A stretch of 64,000 bases of DNA from Mucilaginibacter galii (GTDB taxonomy: Bacteria > Bacteroidota > Bacteroidia > Sphingobacteriales > Sphingobacteriaceae): contig NZ_BMDO01000001.1 of assembly GCF_014635825.1 (NCBI RefSeq), forward strand, positions 558,001 through 622,000. The letters are read 5' to 3'. Position numbers and translations under genes: made by a program. Shown here piece after piece: positions 21,554 through 30,122 of this stretch. Position 1 is the stretch's first letter, and each line of letters begins with the position of its first letter. The notes below the pieces were generated by a model. It was not told the DNA's origin, did not search any database, and saw only the letters and a list, made by a program, of their open reading frames with translations.

Positions 21554-21610
21554 TTTTTTAGTCTCTATATATTCTCTTATCTCCTCCCCTTCGGGGAGGC
21601 CGGGAGGGGT
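21486..21610. repeat. Palindromic doublet straddling the murD start (family 1)
   Basis: One half (21581-21610) lies just past the mraY stop. The other (21486-21520) is inside murD and is translated. The murD ATG (21551-21553) is in the AT-rich loop. Confidence 0.85.
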
Positions 21611-21611
21611 A

Positions 21612-22853
21612 TTATCTTAATTTTAACGTTATCACCGTAATAATCGCCAGTAATATTCCAATGATCCAGAACCGGGTTACGATCTTGGCTTCGTGGAAAC
21701 CTTTCTTTTGGTAGTGGTGATGCAGCGGTGCCATCAGGAACACGCGGCGGCCTTCGCCAAAGCGTTGCTTGGTAAACTTAAACCAGCCTACCTGAATAAT
21801 TACCGATGCGTTCTCGAACACAAAGATGCCGCACAATAAGGGCAACAACAGTTCTTTACGAATCAATATGGCGAAAACGGCAATAATACCGCCTATGGCC
21901 AAACTACCCGTATCGCCCATAAATACCTGGGCCGGGAACGAGTTGTACCATAGAAAACCAACACAGGCCCCTACAAAGGCACCGGCAAAAATTACCAGTT
22001 CGCCCGAGTTGGGGATGTACATGATGTTCAGGTAATCTGCAATCACAATATTACCCGACACATAGGCCAACACTGCCAACGTTACCCCAATGATGGCGGA
22101 GGTACCCGTTGCTAATCCATCAATACCATCTGTAATGTTGGCACCGTTGGAAATGAAAGTGATGATCATGATCACAAAGAACATGAACACCATTAGCGCA
22201 AAGCGCTCGTAATTACCTCCTAAAAACTTTAATACCTTGCCGTAATCAAACTCATTGTTCTTATAAAAAGGCACGGTGGTTTTTGTTGACTTAACATCTT
22301 GTGTATATACCGGCGTACCATTTTTTAAATGATAGCTTACCGGGGCATCGTATTTAACCGGCAGCTTTACCTCCTGACGCATTTTTATGTCGGTATGGAA
22401 GTACATGGTCCAGCCCACAATAATGGCTAAACTTACCTGACCTGTAATTTTGAACTTGCCGGCCAAGCCCTCTTTGTTCTTTTTAAATACTTTAATATAA
22501 TCATCTAAAAAGCCAATAGCACCCAACCAAACCGTGGTCACCAGCATTAGTATAATGTATATATTATCCAAACGCGCAAACAACAAGGTTGGCACCAGGA
22601 TACCCAACAGGATAATTAAACCACCCATGGTAGGCGTACCTGCTTTTTGCATTTGTCCTTCTAACCCCAGGTTACGTACGGTTTCGCCTACCTGCTTAAA
22701 GCGCAAATAATCAATTAACCTGCGACCCCAAACGGTAGTAACCAGCAACGATACGATTACCGCCATAGCCATGCGGAACGTCAAATACTGGAACACCCCC
22801 GCGCCGGGGATATTATAGTTGCGATCCAGATAGCTAAATAGGTAGTAGAGCAT
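21612..22853 (-). CDS. mraY: Phospho-N-acetylmuramoyl-pentapeptide transferase MraY
   Basis: Transfers the MurNAc-pentapeptide to undecaprenyl phosphate, giving lipid I. A 413-residue polytopic protein containing the GTPTMGG motif (about 72-78), the Asp-rich [12 protein letters not shown] block, [10 protein letters not shown] and the MAPLHHHY histidine motif near residue 340. It is longer than proteobacterial MraY because of a cytoplasmic insertion (about 165-210), a feature I associate with Bacteroidota homologues. It lies between the S23 gene and murD. Confidence 0.97.
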   Translation of the reverse strand: MLYYLFSYLDRNYNIPGAGVFQYLTFRMAMAVIVSLLVTTVWGRRLIDYLRFKQVGETVRNLGLEGQMQKAGTPTMGGLIILLGILVPTLLFARLDNIYIILMLVTTVWLGAIGFLDDYIKVFKKNKEGLAGKFKITGQVSLAIIVGWTMYFHTDIKMRQEVKLPVKYDAPVSYHLKNGTPVYTQDVKSTKTTVPFYKNNEFDYGKVLKFLGGNYERFALMVFMFFVIMIITFISNGANITDGIDGLATGTSAIIGVTLAVLAYVSGNIVIADYLNIMYIPNSGELVIFAGAFVGACVGFLWYNSFPAQVFMGDTGSLAIGGIIAVFAILIRKELLLPLLCGIFVFENASVIIQVGWFKFTKQRFGEGRRVFLMAPLHHHYQKKGFHEAKIVTRFWIIGILLAIITVITLKLR

Positions 22854-22863
22854 GCTTTTTTAA

Positions 22864-22899
22864 ATGTGCAGATATGCTGATGTGCGAATGTGCAGATGA
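22864..22899. repeat. Left inverted copy of the 'catctgca' repeat (family 5)
   Basis: TGCAGAT and GATGTGC units between the S23 gene and mraY. They are the reverse complement of the units at 23283-23315 on the other side of the S23 gene. Confidence 0.65.
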
Positions 22900-22919
22900 G
22901 CTTACTTGCGGTTTATATT

Positions 22920-23264
22920 TTAATTTTTCGATGTTGTTATTATTCGTCCTAATATTTTAATGATGCTTTGCGCATCTGTTAGCAGATGTTCCTCAAATGG
23001 ATAACTTTCTGCGTTTTTACATAGTAGCAGCCAGTAATTAGTTTCTTCTGCTTCCTTATATGCTACTTTACATTTATGTATAAAATCGCCTTTGCTTTCT
23101 GCCCCTTGTGCCTCTCTAACATTAGCACCAATTGAAGTGCCGCTTCTAAAAAGCTGATTCGCCATATTATACTTCCTCTTTGCTTCAAGCAATTCTGTGA
23201 ATTGTATAATCTTTAACGAGAAATTAAATGTCAGATCAACGATCAAATTTGGCTTCTCATTCAT
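22920..23264 (-). CDS. Four-helix bundle protein, S23 / 23S rRNA intervening-sequence family
   Basis: A 114-residue all-helical protein of the family first noted inside 23S rRNA intervening sequences. Recognisable features are the LFRSGTSIGANVREAQGA block (about 38-55) and EAEETNYWLLLC (71-82). Members are small, stand alone and have no settled molecular function. Here it interrupts the dcw operon between murE and mraY, in the same direction, with copies of an inverted repeat on both sides. A cell-wall role is not suggested by the sequence; insertion as a passenger is more likely. Confidence 0.85.
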   Translation of the reverse strand: MNEKPNLIVDLTFNFSLKIIQFTELLEAKRKYNMANQLFRSGTSIGANVREAQGAESKGDFIHKCKVAYKEAEETNYWLLLCKNAESYPFEEHLLTDAQSIIKILGRIITTSKN

Positions 23265-23282
23265 TTTAAGTCTTCATCATTT

Positions 23283-23315
23283 ACACATCTGCACATCCTC
23301 ACATCTGCACATTCG
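23283..23315. repeat. Right inverted copy of the 'catctgca' repeat (family 5), overlapping the murE stop
   Basis: ACATCTGCACATC units. The murE stop (23299-23301) and the codons for its last residues (VQM) lie within the repeat. Confidence 0.65.
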
Positions 23316-24762
23316 CAAACGCGTTCAGTAATTCTTCTTTATCATCAAAGTGATTTTTCACACCATTTATATCCTGATACTTTTCATGGCCTTTACCGGC
23401 TAACACAATGATATCTCCCGGCTGAGCCAAATGCACTGCCGTTTTGATAGCTTCACGGCGATCTGTTATGCTGATGGTTTTGCGTTGGTTTGACGGGTCG
23501 ACACCAGCTTCCATATCACGGATAATTTGCGTCGGGTCTTCCGAACGTGGGTTATCTGAGGTCAGGATCACTTTATCACTCCAGTCGCAGGCCGTTTTGG
23601 CCATTACCGGGCGTTTGGTTTTGTCGCGGTCACCCCCACAGCCAATTACGGTGATCACTTTTTCGGTTCCCTTGCGGATGTCTTTCACCGTGCTCAGCAC
23701 ATTTTGAACAGCATCGGGCGTGTGGGCGTAATCAACAATACCAATTACCTTGTTAGGGGCAATAGTGTAATCGAAACGGCCTTCAGCACCGCTTAACTTA
23801 CTTAGGCTGGTTAACACGGCTTGTTTTTCCTGGCCTAATAATACGGCAGCCGCATATACAGCTAATAAATTGTAAGCATTAAAACTGCCTACCATTTTAA
23901 ACCACACCTCGTCGCCATCTACATTCAGCAGCAAGCCGCCAAATTGGTTTTCCAAGATCTTCACCTTAAAATCGGCCATATTTTTAAGGCCGTACGCTTT
24001 TTTGGTGGCTTTGGTATTTTGCAGCATTACGTTGCCGTTCTTATCGTCGGCATTGGTTAGTGCAAAGGCACCTTTAGGCAGCATATCGAAAAAGCCTTTT
24101 TTGGCTTTCAGGTACGCATCAAAAGTTTTATGGTAGTCTAAATGGTCGTGTGTTAAATTGGAAAATATGCCACCGGCAAACGTTAAGCCGTCAATACGAT
24201 GTTGTGACACCGCGTGCGAGCTAACTTCCATAAAGCAATAATCGCAGCCTTGCACTACCATCTCGTTCAATAACTCATTCAAGGCAACCGGATCGGGGGT
24301 GGTATGAGTAGAAGGCACAATCTTACCATTGATCTGATTTTCTACCGTTGAAAGTAACCCGCATTTGTAACCCAGGTCGCGGTATAACTGATATAATAAT
24401 GTAGCTGTCGTGGTTTTACCGTTGGTACCGGTTACGCCTACCAGCTTCAATTTTTGCGACGGATTATCGTAAAAATTAGTAGCGATGATACCCAAAGCGG
24501 CGGCCGAGTTTTGCACCATGATGAAATCTGTTTCACCAACGGTATGGCCGGGCAGGTCTTCACAAATAACGGCTACTGCACCATCTTTGGCGGCTTGCTC
24601 CATATAGTCATGCCCGTCTACCACGGTACCGCGTACTGCCACAAAAAGCGACCCCGGCACTACCTTGCGTGAGTCGAACACCACGCTGGTGATATCCACA
24701 TCGGCACTGCCCTGAAGCTCTGTAAAGGCCAAGCCTTCGAGTAAGTCGCTTAAGTATCTCAT
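23299..24762 (-). CDS. murE: UDP-MurNAc-tripeptide ligase MurE, meso-diaminopimelate type
   Basis: Adds the third residue to the peptidoglycan stem. The 487 residues carry the ATP loop TGTNGKTTT (111-119) and the substrate signature DNPR (403-406), which marks ligases that use meso-diaminopimelate rather than lysine. The ATG directly follows the ftsI TAA with no gap, pointing to translational coupling. The last residues (NVQM) are encoded by a short dispersed repeat. Confidence 0.97.
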   Translation of the reverse strand: MRYLSDLLEGLAFTELQGSADVDITSVVFDSRKVVPGSLFVAVRGTVVDGHDYMEQAAKDGAVAVICEDLPGHTVGETDFIMVQNSAAALGIIATNFYDNPSQKLKLVGVTGTNGKTTTATLLYQLYRDLGYKCGLLSTVENQINGKIVPSTHTTPDPVALNELLNEMVVQGCDYCFMEVSSHAVSQHRIDGLTFAGGIFSNLTHDHLDYHKTFDAYLKAKKGFFDMLPKGAFALTNADDKNGNVMLQNTKATKKAYGLKNMADFKVKILENQFGGLLLNVDGDEVWFKMVGSFNAYNLLAVYAAAVLLGQEKQAVLTSLSKLSGAEGRFDYTIAPNKVIGIVDYAHTPDAVQNVLSTVKDIRKGTEKVITVIGCGGDRDKTKRPVMAKTACDWSDKVILTSDNPRSEDPTQIIRDMEAGVDPSNQRKTISITDRREAIKTAVHLAQPGDIIVLAGKGHEKYQDINGVKNHFDDKEELLNAFANVQM

Positions 24763-26856
24763 TTATTCCAGTTCTAATGTTATGCGTGAACCTTTAGGGA
24801 TCATGCTGCCACCCGTTACCGACTGGCGCGCCACTAACCCGCTGCCGCGTACGGTTGTTTTGTAACCTGCATTGCCTAACACATACAATGCATCGCTAAG
24901 GCCCATACCCGTTACTGATGGCACAGTACCACGTTTGTATTTAATTTCCTGCGAAGGAATGCCATTGCTGGTATCAACTGCGCGCGGTGTGTTAGAAGCG
25001 TATAAAGGCTTTACCCCCAATTTGCTGTATACCTGTTGCACGGCCTTCATATTCCCGGTTTTTACCTTGGGCAATTGTGTGTTACCTACGTAGTGAGTTG
25101 GCACGTTTTGCTGCATTTCCAGGTCGCTGGAATATACCTTATCGGCAATTTCCCTGAAAACCGGACCTGCAACTGCGGCGCCGTAGTAACCGTTTTTAGG
25201 GTCGTTAATAACCACGATCAATGAATATTTAGGCTTATCTGCCGGGAAATAACCTGCAAACGACGCCTGGTATTGTCTTCTGGCTTTGTAACCCTTATTG
25301 GCATCAGCTACCTGGGCCGTGCCAGATTTACCTGCAATACGGTACAATGGATTATAGATGATATTTTTACCGGTACCTTCGGTAATTACACCTTCCATCA
25401 TTTCCTGCATTTTTTTCAGGCTAACGTCTGAGCATATTTTCTCGTTAACTACACGGGCTTTAAACTGCTCTACCGGGTTACCTAAACGCCTGATCTCGCG
25501 AACGAAAATTGGCGCTACGTATTTGCCATTATTAGCGATAGCGTTATAGAACGACAGCATTTTCAACGGCGTTAACTGCATTTCATACCCATAAGCCATT
25601 TGCGGCAAGGTCATATTTTTGTTCCAGCTGGTGTTTTTAGGGTTTTTTACCACCGGTTGCGCCTCGCCCGGAATCTGCAATTGCAGTTTTTCGTTCAAGT
25701 GCCAGTCATACAAATGATCGGTAAACTTGGATGGATTGTTCTTATAATTTTTATTTACTAAGTAGGCAACCGCGGCGTTTGATGACTCTTCAAACGCCTT
25801 TTTAACGGTTACCACTCCAATACTGCCGTGTGAATCTGTAATAGTATGCCCCGGAATAGGATAAGTACCGGTAGCTACCATGGTATTCGTGTCCACATAT
25901 TTATCTTCTAACAGAGCTAAATATGATGCGATTTTAAAGGTAGAACCCGGATCCTGGTTACCAGCTATAGCATAGTTGAATTTTTCCTGATACTCACCGG
26001 GTGCAACTTTACTGTAATTAGCTACCGCACGAATCTCGCCCGTAGATACTTCCATCAAAATGGCTGCGCCATGATCGGCATTGCTGATGATCAACTGCTT
26101 TTGCAAAGCGTTTTGCACTACATCCTGAAAGTTAACATCAATGGTAGATATGATATCGGCACCCTCTTTAGGCGCAATTTCTTCTTCCTGGTTTACGGGC
26201 ATCCAAACGCCGCCTGCAATACGTTGCATTAAACGTTTGCCGCTTTCGCCTTTAATATATTCGGCGTAAGCACCCTCTAATCCAACCGGATTTTTAACGT
26301 TGGCGTTATTATAACCAATAGTACGGGCAGCCAGCGTACGGAATGGCAAAATGCGCTTGTTTTGCTGAACGATAATTAGCCCGCCTTTATAACGACCCAA
26401 ATTGAATATCGGAAATTTGCGGATCTTCTTTAAGTCTTGGTAAGACACTCTGCGACGAATCAATTGGTAACGCAGACTATCTTTACGGGCATCTCGCAGT
26501 ATGCGCGAGTACTCGCCGGCCGGCCTGTCGGCAAAAAATGCTGACATTTTCATAGCCAATGAATCTACTTTGCTGTAAAACACCTTATCATCGGCAATAC
26601 CACCGGCCAGCATATCCATGTGGAGCTCATATTCAGGCACCGAGGTAGCCAGCAAACTGCCATCAACGGCAAAAATATTACCGCGGGCGGCATCAATATT
26701 TACGTAGCGGGTGCTCAGGCTATCGGCCATAGCTTTCCACTTTTTGCCTTGAGCGAACTGTAAATGGCAAAGCTTGAAAAAAACAGCAAAGGCCAGCATT
26801 ACAATGAGGCCAAAAGCAAGGTATACCCTTAATAATATGTTGGTCCTGATGTTCAT
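24763..26856 (-). CDS. ftsI: Division-specific penicillin-binding protein (FtsI/PBP3 type) with one PASTA domain
   Basis: Septal peptidoglycan transpeptidase and partner of FtsW. The 697 residues comprise an N-terminal transmembrane helix (about 9-29), a pedestal/dimerisation domain, and the transpeptidase domain with S305-T-F-K308, SSN near 365 and KSGTAQ near 513. A single C-terminal PASTA domain (about 640-697, starting VPSVTGMG) is usual in Bacteroidota. It overlaps ftsL by four bases (ATGA) and abuts murE. Confidence 0.96.
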   Translation of the reverse strand: MNIRTNILLRVYLAFGLIVMLAFAVFFKLCHLQFAQGKKWKAMADSLSTRYVNIDAARGNIFAVDGSLLATSVPEYELHMDMLAGGIADDKVFYSKVDSLAMKMSAFFADRPAGEYSRILRDARKDSLRYQLIRRRVSYQDLKKIRKFPIFNLGRYKGGLIIVQQNKRILPFRTLAARTIGYNNANVKNPVGLEGAYAEYIKGESGKRLMQRIAGGVWMPVNQEEEIAPKEGADIISTIDVNFQDVVQNALQKQLIISNADHGAAILMEVSTGEIRAVANYSKVAPGEYQEKFNYAIAGNQDPGSTFKIASYLALLEDKYVDTNTMVATGTYPIPGHTITDSHGSIGVVTVKKAFEESSNAAVAYLVNKNYKNNPSKFTDHLYDWHLNEKLQLQIPGEAQPVVKNPKNTSWNKNMTLPQMAYGYEMQLTPLKMLSFYNAIANNGKYVAPIFVREIRRLGNPVEQFKARVVNEKICSDVSLKKMQEMMEGVITEGTGKNIIYNPLYRIAGKSGTAQVADANKGYKARRQYQASFAGYFPADKPKYSLIVVINDPKNGYYGAAVAGPVFREIADKVYSSDLEMQQNVPTHYVGNTQLPKVKTGNMKAVQQVYSKLGVKPLYASNTPRAVDTSNGIPSQEIKYKRGTVPSVTGMGLSDALYVLGNAGYKTTVRGSGLVARQSVTGGSMIPKGSRITLELE

Positions 26857-27257
26857 TTGACTACCTCCGCATCTGTTAACTTTTGGGGCGGCTCTATCGG
26901 CGCTGTTATTCCCAAGGTATCTACACGTTTAGCCACTTCGGTTTGCGTGCTTTTGTAGGCCATATCGGCCTTGGTAGTTTTAAAATCCCAACTCAACTCT
27001 TTAACCTCTTTACTTACCTTATCTATATTGCGCAGGTTATTCTCGGCAACATGACGGTTAGCAATGTAAACCATGCCTAATAAAGCCAGATAAAATACAA
27101 AGGGCAAAGCACGGGTAACTGCATCTGTAGAGATCACACCCTTACTCAGCAAATTGGTTAAAAAGTTTTCCGGGTTTTCGGGCACCGGAATCTCTTTCAC
27201 CAAAATTTCCTTTTCAGCTTCTTCTTCCTGAATTTCTGTACGTAAACGGTTGCTCAT
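26853..27257 (-). CDS. ftsL: FtsL-like division protein
   Basis: A 134-residue bitopic protein. An acidic cytoplasmic N-terminus (EIQEEEAEKEIL) precedes one transmembrane helix (about 49-67), then a predicted coiled coil (VAENNLRNIDKVSKEVKEL). Sequence is poorly conserved across phyla, so the call rests on topology and the fixed position between rsmH and ftsI. It overlaps both neighbours by four bases. Confidence 0.88.
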   Translation of the reverse strand: MSNRLRTEIQEEEAEKEILVKEIPVPENPENFLTNLLSKGVISTDAVTRALPFVFYLALLGMVYIANRHVAENNLRNIDKVSKEVKELSWDFKTTKADMAYKSTQTEVAKRVDTLGITAPIEPPQKLTDAEVVK

Positions 27258-28156
27258 CTTTTTACAGCTATTCTTAGTTTAGCACTACGTGCCCTGTTGT
27301 TCTCTAATAGTTCATCTTCGGTAGCGGTAATTGCGCCGCGGCTAACAGCCGTCAGCGGTTTTTGATCGTTACCGTAAAAATCTTTTTCCACCTCGCCGCT
27401 AAATTTTCCTTTAGCAATGAAATTCTTTACCAGGCGGTCTTCTAACGAGTGGTACGACATTACCACCAACCGGCCTTCGGTACCCAGCACCTCAGCACAT
27501 TGAGTTAAAAACTCTTTCAATGCCTCCAGTTCCTGGTTTACCTCTATTCGCAGCGCCTGGAACACTTGCGCCAGGTATTTATTTTCTTTACCACGCGGTA
27601 TTAAACCGGCAATGGCATTTTTTAAATCAGCTATCGTACTCAGCGGACCGTTTAGTCTTGCCGTGGCAATGGTACGGGCCAGCGATTTGGCATTTTGTAT
27701 TTCGCCGTAAATGCCAAAAATGCGATGCAGATCGGCCTCGGCATATGTATTAACTACCTGCTTGGCGGTTAACTCTGATGCCTGATTCATGCGCATATCC
27801 AGCTCAGCATCAAACCTGATAGAGAACCCCCTGTCGGCTTCATCAAACTGGTGCGACGATACGCCCAAATCTGCCAGGATACCATCTACCGGAATGGCAC
27901 CATGTAAACGGCAAAAATTTTTGAGGTAACGAAAATTTTGGTCAACAAACACAAAACGATCATCCTCAATAGCATTACGCTGCGCATCAGCATCCTGATC
28001 AAAAGCAATTAATCGCCCGCCTTTGCCCAGGTGCTTCATAATTTCGCGCGAGTGGCCGCCACCGCCAAAAGTCACATCTACATAAGTACCATCGGGCTTT
28101 ATATCAAGCGCCTCAATACATTCCTGCAGCATAACCGGATTATGGTAATTACTCAT
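27254..28156 (-). CDS. rsmH: 16S rRNA m4C1402 methyltransferase RsmH (MraW)
   Basis: SAM-dependent methyltransferase acting on C1402 of 16S rRNA. The 300 residues begin with the family hallmark YHNPVMLQECIEAL, then the SAM loop VTFGGGGHSREI (about 28-39), ADLGVSSHQFD, and SYHSLEDRLVKNF near 255. It overlaps mraZ by 8 bases and ftsL by 4. Confidence 0.98.
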   Translation of the reverse strand: MSNYHNPVMLQECIEALDIKPDGTYVDVTFGGGGHSREIMKHLGKGGRLIAFDQDADAQRNAIEDDRFVFVDQNFRYLKNFCRLHGAIPVDGILADLGVSSHQFDEADRGFSIRFDAELDMRMNQASELTAKQVVNTYAEADLHRIFGIYGEIQNAKSLARTIATARLNGPLSTIADLKNAIAGLIPRGKENKYLAQVFQALRIEVNQELEALKEFLTQCAEVLGTEGRLVVMSYHSLEDRLVKNFIAKGKFSGEVEKDFYGNDQKPLTAVSRGAITATEDELLENNRARSAKLRIAVKR

Positions 28157-28613
28157 TACCTCCCCTTCCTAAACCACCCATTACCTCTTCGGCCAGGTTA
28201 GCAAAATTTTCGGGAGCACTATCCATCTGCGCATCATAAGCAGCCTGGTCCCAAACTTCTATCTTATTAAACTGACAGCTCAATACCACCTCGGTGTTTA
28301 TACCGGCATACTCCATCAGCGCCTTTGGCAACAACACCCGGTTACTGGCATCGAGCGTTAACTCACTGGCGCCGCGGGTAAAGTAGCGGATAAACTCGCG
28401 GGTACGCTTTTCGTACTGGTTTAGCTTACTCAGGTCGTCTACTATTTTATCCCACTCTTTCCGGGTATAGATCACTAAATGCTTTTCAAAGCCACGATTG
28501 ATCACAAGCCCCTCACGCTCAGCTTCGGGAAGCTGCTTCTTGAGGCCTGTAGGGATCATCATCCGCCCTTTAGCATCCAGTTTACAATCAAATTCTCCTA
28601 AAAAGTGGGACAT
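28149..28613 (-). CDS. mraZ: Transcriptional regulator MraZ
   Basis: AbrB-fold DNA-binding protein that forms oligomeric rings and represses its own dcw operon in other bacteria. Two repeats are visible: FDCKLDAKGRMMIP and LTLDASNRVLLP. The ATG at 28613 (MSHFLGEFDCK) is chosen over one 17 codons upstream because the family begins with this short lead. Length 154. First gene of the cluster, with a repeated GTGGRR operator about 45 bases upstream. Confidence 0.96.
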   Translation of the reverse strand: MSHFLGEFDCKLDAKGRMMIPTGLKKQLPEAEREGLVINRGFEKHLVIYTRKEWDKIVDDLSKLNQYEKRTREFIRYFTRGASELTLDASNRVLLPKALMEYAGINTEVVLSCQFNKIEVWDQAAYDAQMDSAPENFANLAEEVMGGLGRGGNE

Positions 28614-29151
28614 GCCGACAACTCTTCTAATATTTCTAATGTAAAAGTAGTACACAATTTCCACTTTCCTCCACTTTTCCCCACTAAAAAGTTATTAACA
28701 CCCACCGTGCATAACTTTACTCCCACCCACGCAAAACAATTATGTAAATACCTGATAGTGAATATTTTACTTTAAATTAATTTAGAGATATAAATTTTCT
28801 TAAAACTAAAATAACAGCCTGATTTTGAACCGAATGACGAGATAAGCCAGTGTTTAGCCAAGCATTAATTAGCCGTTCCTTAATTAATTTTATTTCCCTG
28901 AACCGGGTATTTTTATAAGTAAGTAATTAAGAATATTAACTTTTTAAAGAATTTGCCACTACGTTGAGATGCATGACGGGCATAATTTAGAGTGTTAAGC
29001 CATTGTTATATTGCTGTTTATGCTTAGTGAAGAACAGTAGTCCAGGCATATTTTGCCGATAACTCAAGGGTGGCCATTATTAAAGAGCAAAGCCCGGTTT
29101 GCTAAATCTATTTATGGGCAAGGCACAATATTTTCCTATCTTTCGTGCCTT
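28614..29151. other. Divergent intergenic region, dcw promoter side
   Basis: Holds the MraZ box and nearby TGGG motifs in the first 120 bases, then about 400 AT-rich bases up to purU in which I see no gene or RNA. Confidence 0.55.
28658..28686 (-). promoter_or_regulatory. Probable MraZ operator
   Basis: On the minus strand three direct repeats at 10-base spacing read GTGGGGAAAA, GTGGAGGAAA and GTGGAAATTG. MraZ of other bacteria binds direct GTGG/TGGG-containing repeats at about 10-base spacing upstream of mraZ. Further TGGG motifs lie at 28707-28733. Confidence 0.7.
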
Positions 29152-29976
29152 ATGATCGTAATTATTCAGTGCCGCGACCGGGTGGGTTTGGTGGCTGCTA
29201 TATCGGGCGAATTAACGCACGCCAAACTCAACATTATATCGATGGATGAGTTTGTGGACAAAGCCAACAACCGCTTCTTTGTTCGCCTTGATGTAGAGCA
29301 AACCATTAATAAACAACAACTGGAGTTTGAACTCAAACAACTACTGCCCGATGACGCTATAATTACCATAAACCCGGTGCCCGAAAAAAAGATAGTGGTG
29401 CTGGTCACTAAAGAATACCACTGCCTGGCAGATATACTGGTACGCAACTACTTTAAAACCCTGGGCGCCACCGTGCAATGTGTAATTGGCAATCATGATA
29501 CGCTGGCCGATGTTTGCCGCAGATTCGATATCCCATTTCACCACATTACGCACGAGCAGCCTAAGGAACAATTTGAGGATGCTATTGCACAAGCCATAGA
29601 GAACTATACACCCGACTATATAGTACTGGCTAAATTTATGCGGATACTATCCCCTGCGTTTGTGGCTCGTTTTGAAAAACGCCTCATTAATATACATCAT
29701 TCCTTTTTACCTGCCTTTGTAGGCGCCAGTCCGTACCGGCAGGCTTACGACCGCGGCGTTAAGCTTATTGGCGCCACTGCCCACTTTGTAACCAACGATT
29801 TGGATGAAGGGCCCATTATTGCCCAGCAAACCATCCCGGTGAACCATACCTATACCGCAGCCGATATGGTAAAGGCCGGGCGCGAAATTGAAACGGCCGT
29901 GCTGGCCAAAGCCTTGCAACTGGTATTTGAAGACAGGGTATTTGTTTATAAGAAAAAGACGGTAGTATTTGACTAA
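29152..29976 (+). CDS. purU: Formyltetrahydrofolate deformylase PurU
   Basis: Hydrolyses 10-formyl-tetrahydrofolate to formate and tetrahydrofolate, balancing one-carbon pools. The 274 residues have an N-terminal ACT domain (MIVIIQCRDRVGLVAAISG) and a formyltransferase-like catalytic domain with NIHHSFLPAF, GATAHFV and NDLDEGPII. The ATG at 29152 is preferred over one 33 codons upstream, since the ACT domain begins exactly there. A TATCTTTCG sequence just upstream resembles a -7 element but sits very close to the start. Confidence 0.95.
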   Translation: MIVIIQCRDRVGLVAAISGELTHAKLNIISMDEFVDKANNRFFVRLDVEQTINKQQLEFELKQLLPDDAIITINPVPEKKIVVLVTKEYHCLADILVRNYFKTLGATVQCVIGNHDTLADVCRRFDIPFHHITHEQPKEQFEDAIAQAIENYTPDYIVLAKFMRILSPAFVARFEKRLINIHHSFLPAFVGASPYRQAYDRGVKLIGATAHFVTNDLDEGPIIAQQTIPVNHTYTAADMVKAGREIETAVLAKALQLVFEDRVFVYKKKTVVFD

Positions 29977-29978
29977 AG

Positions 29979-30122
29979 AAGTCCCTCCCAACCCTCCTCG
30001 GGAGGGAGGGCTACATATAAAACATTCCAATTTATAGCAGACAAGAAACATTTAATATGAAAAAAATTAAAAAAACATCAATTTCAAAAACCCTCCCTCA
30101 CGGGGAGGGTTGGGTGGGGCTT
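29979..30122. repeat. Palindromic doublet straddling a lipoprotein start (family 1)
   Basis: Half-elements at 29979-30012 (just past purU) and 30086-30122 (inside the next gene), inverted relative to each other. The ATG at 30057 lies in the AT-rich spacer. Confidence 0.85.

Noticed and set aside
22920-23264. S23 gene as part of a 23S rRNA intervening sequence
   Set aside because: There is no rRNA sequence near it; the family also occurs as free-standing genes.
20120-23315. CRISPR array from the repeated CATCTGCA words
   Set aside because: Units are very short, irregularly spaced and in both orientations, with no spacers and no cas gene.
30087-30121. Possible rho-independent terminator at the GC-rich palindrome inside the lipoprotein gene
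   Set aside because: It lacks a T tract and is followed by the coding hydrophobic core; it is better explained as a copy of the repeat family.
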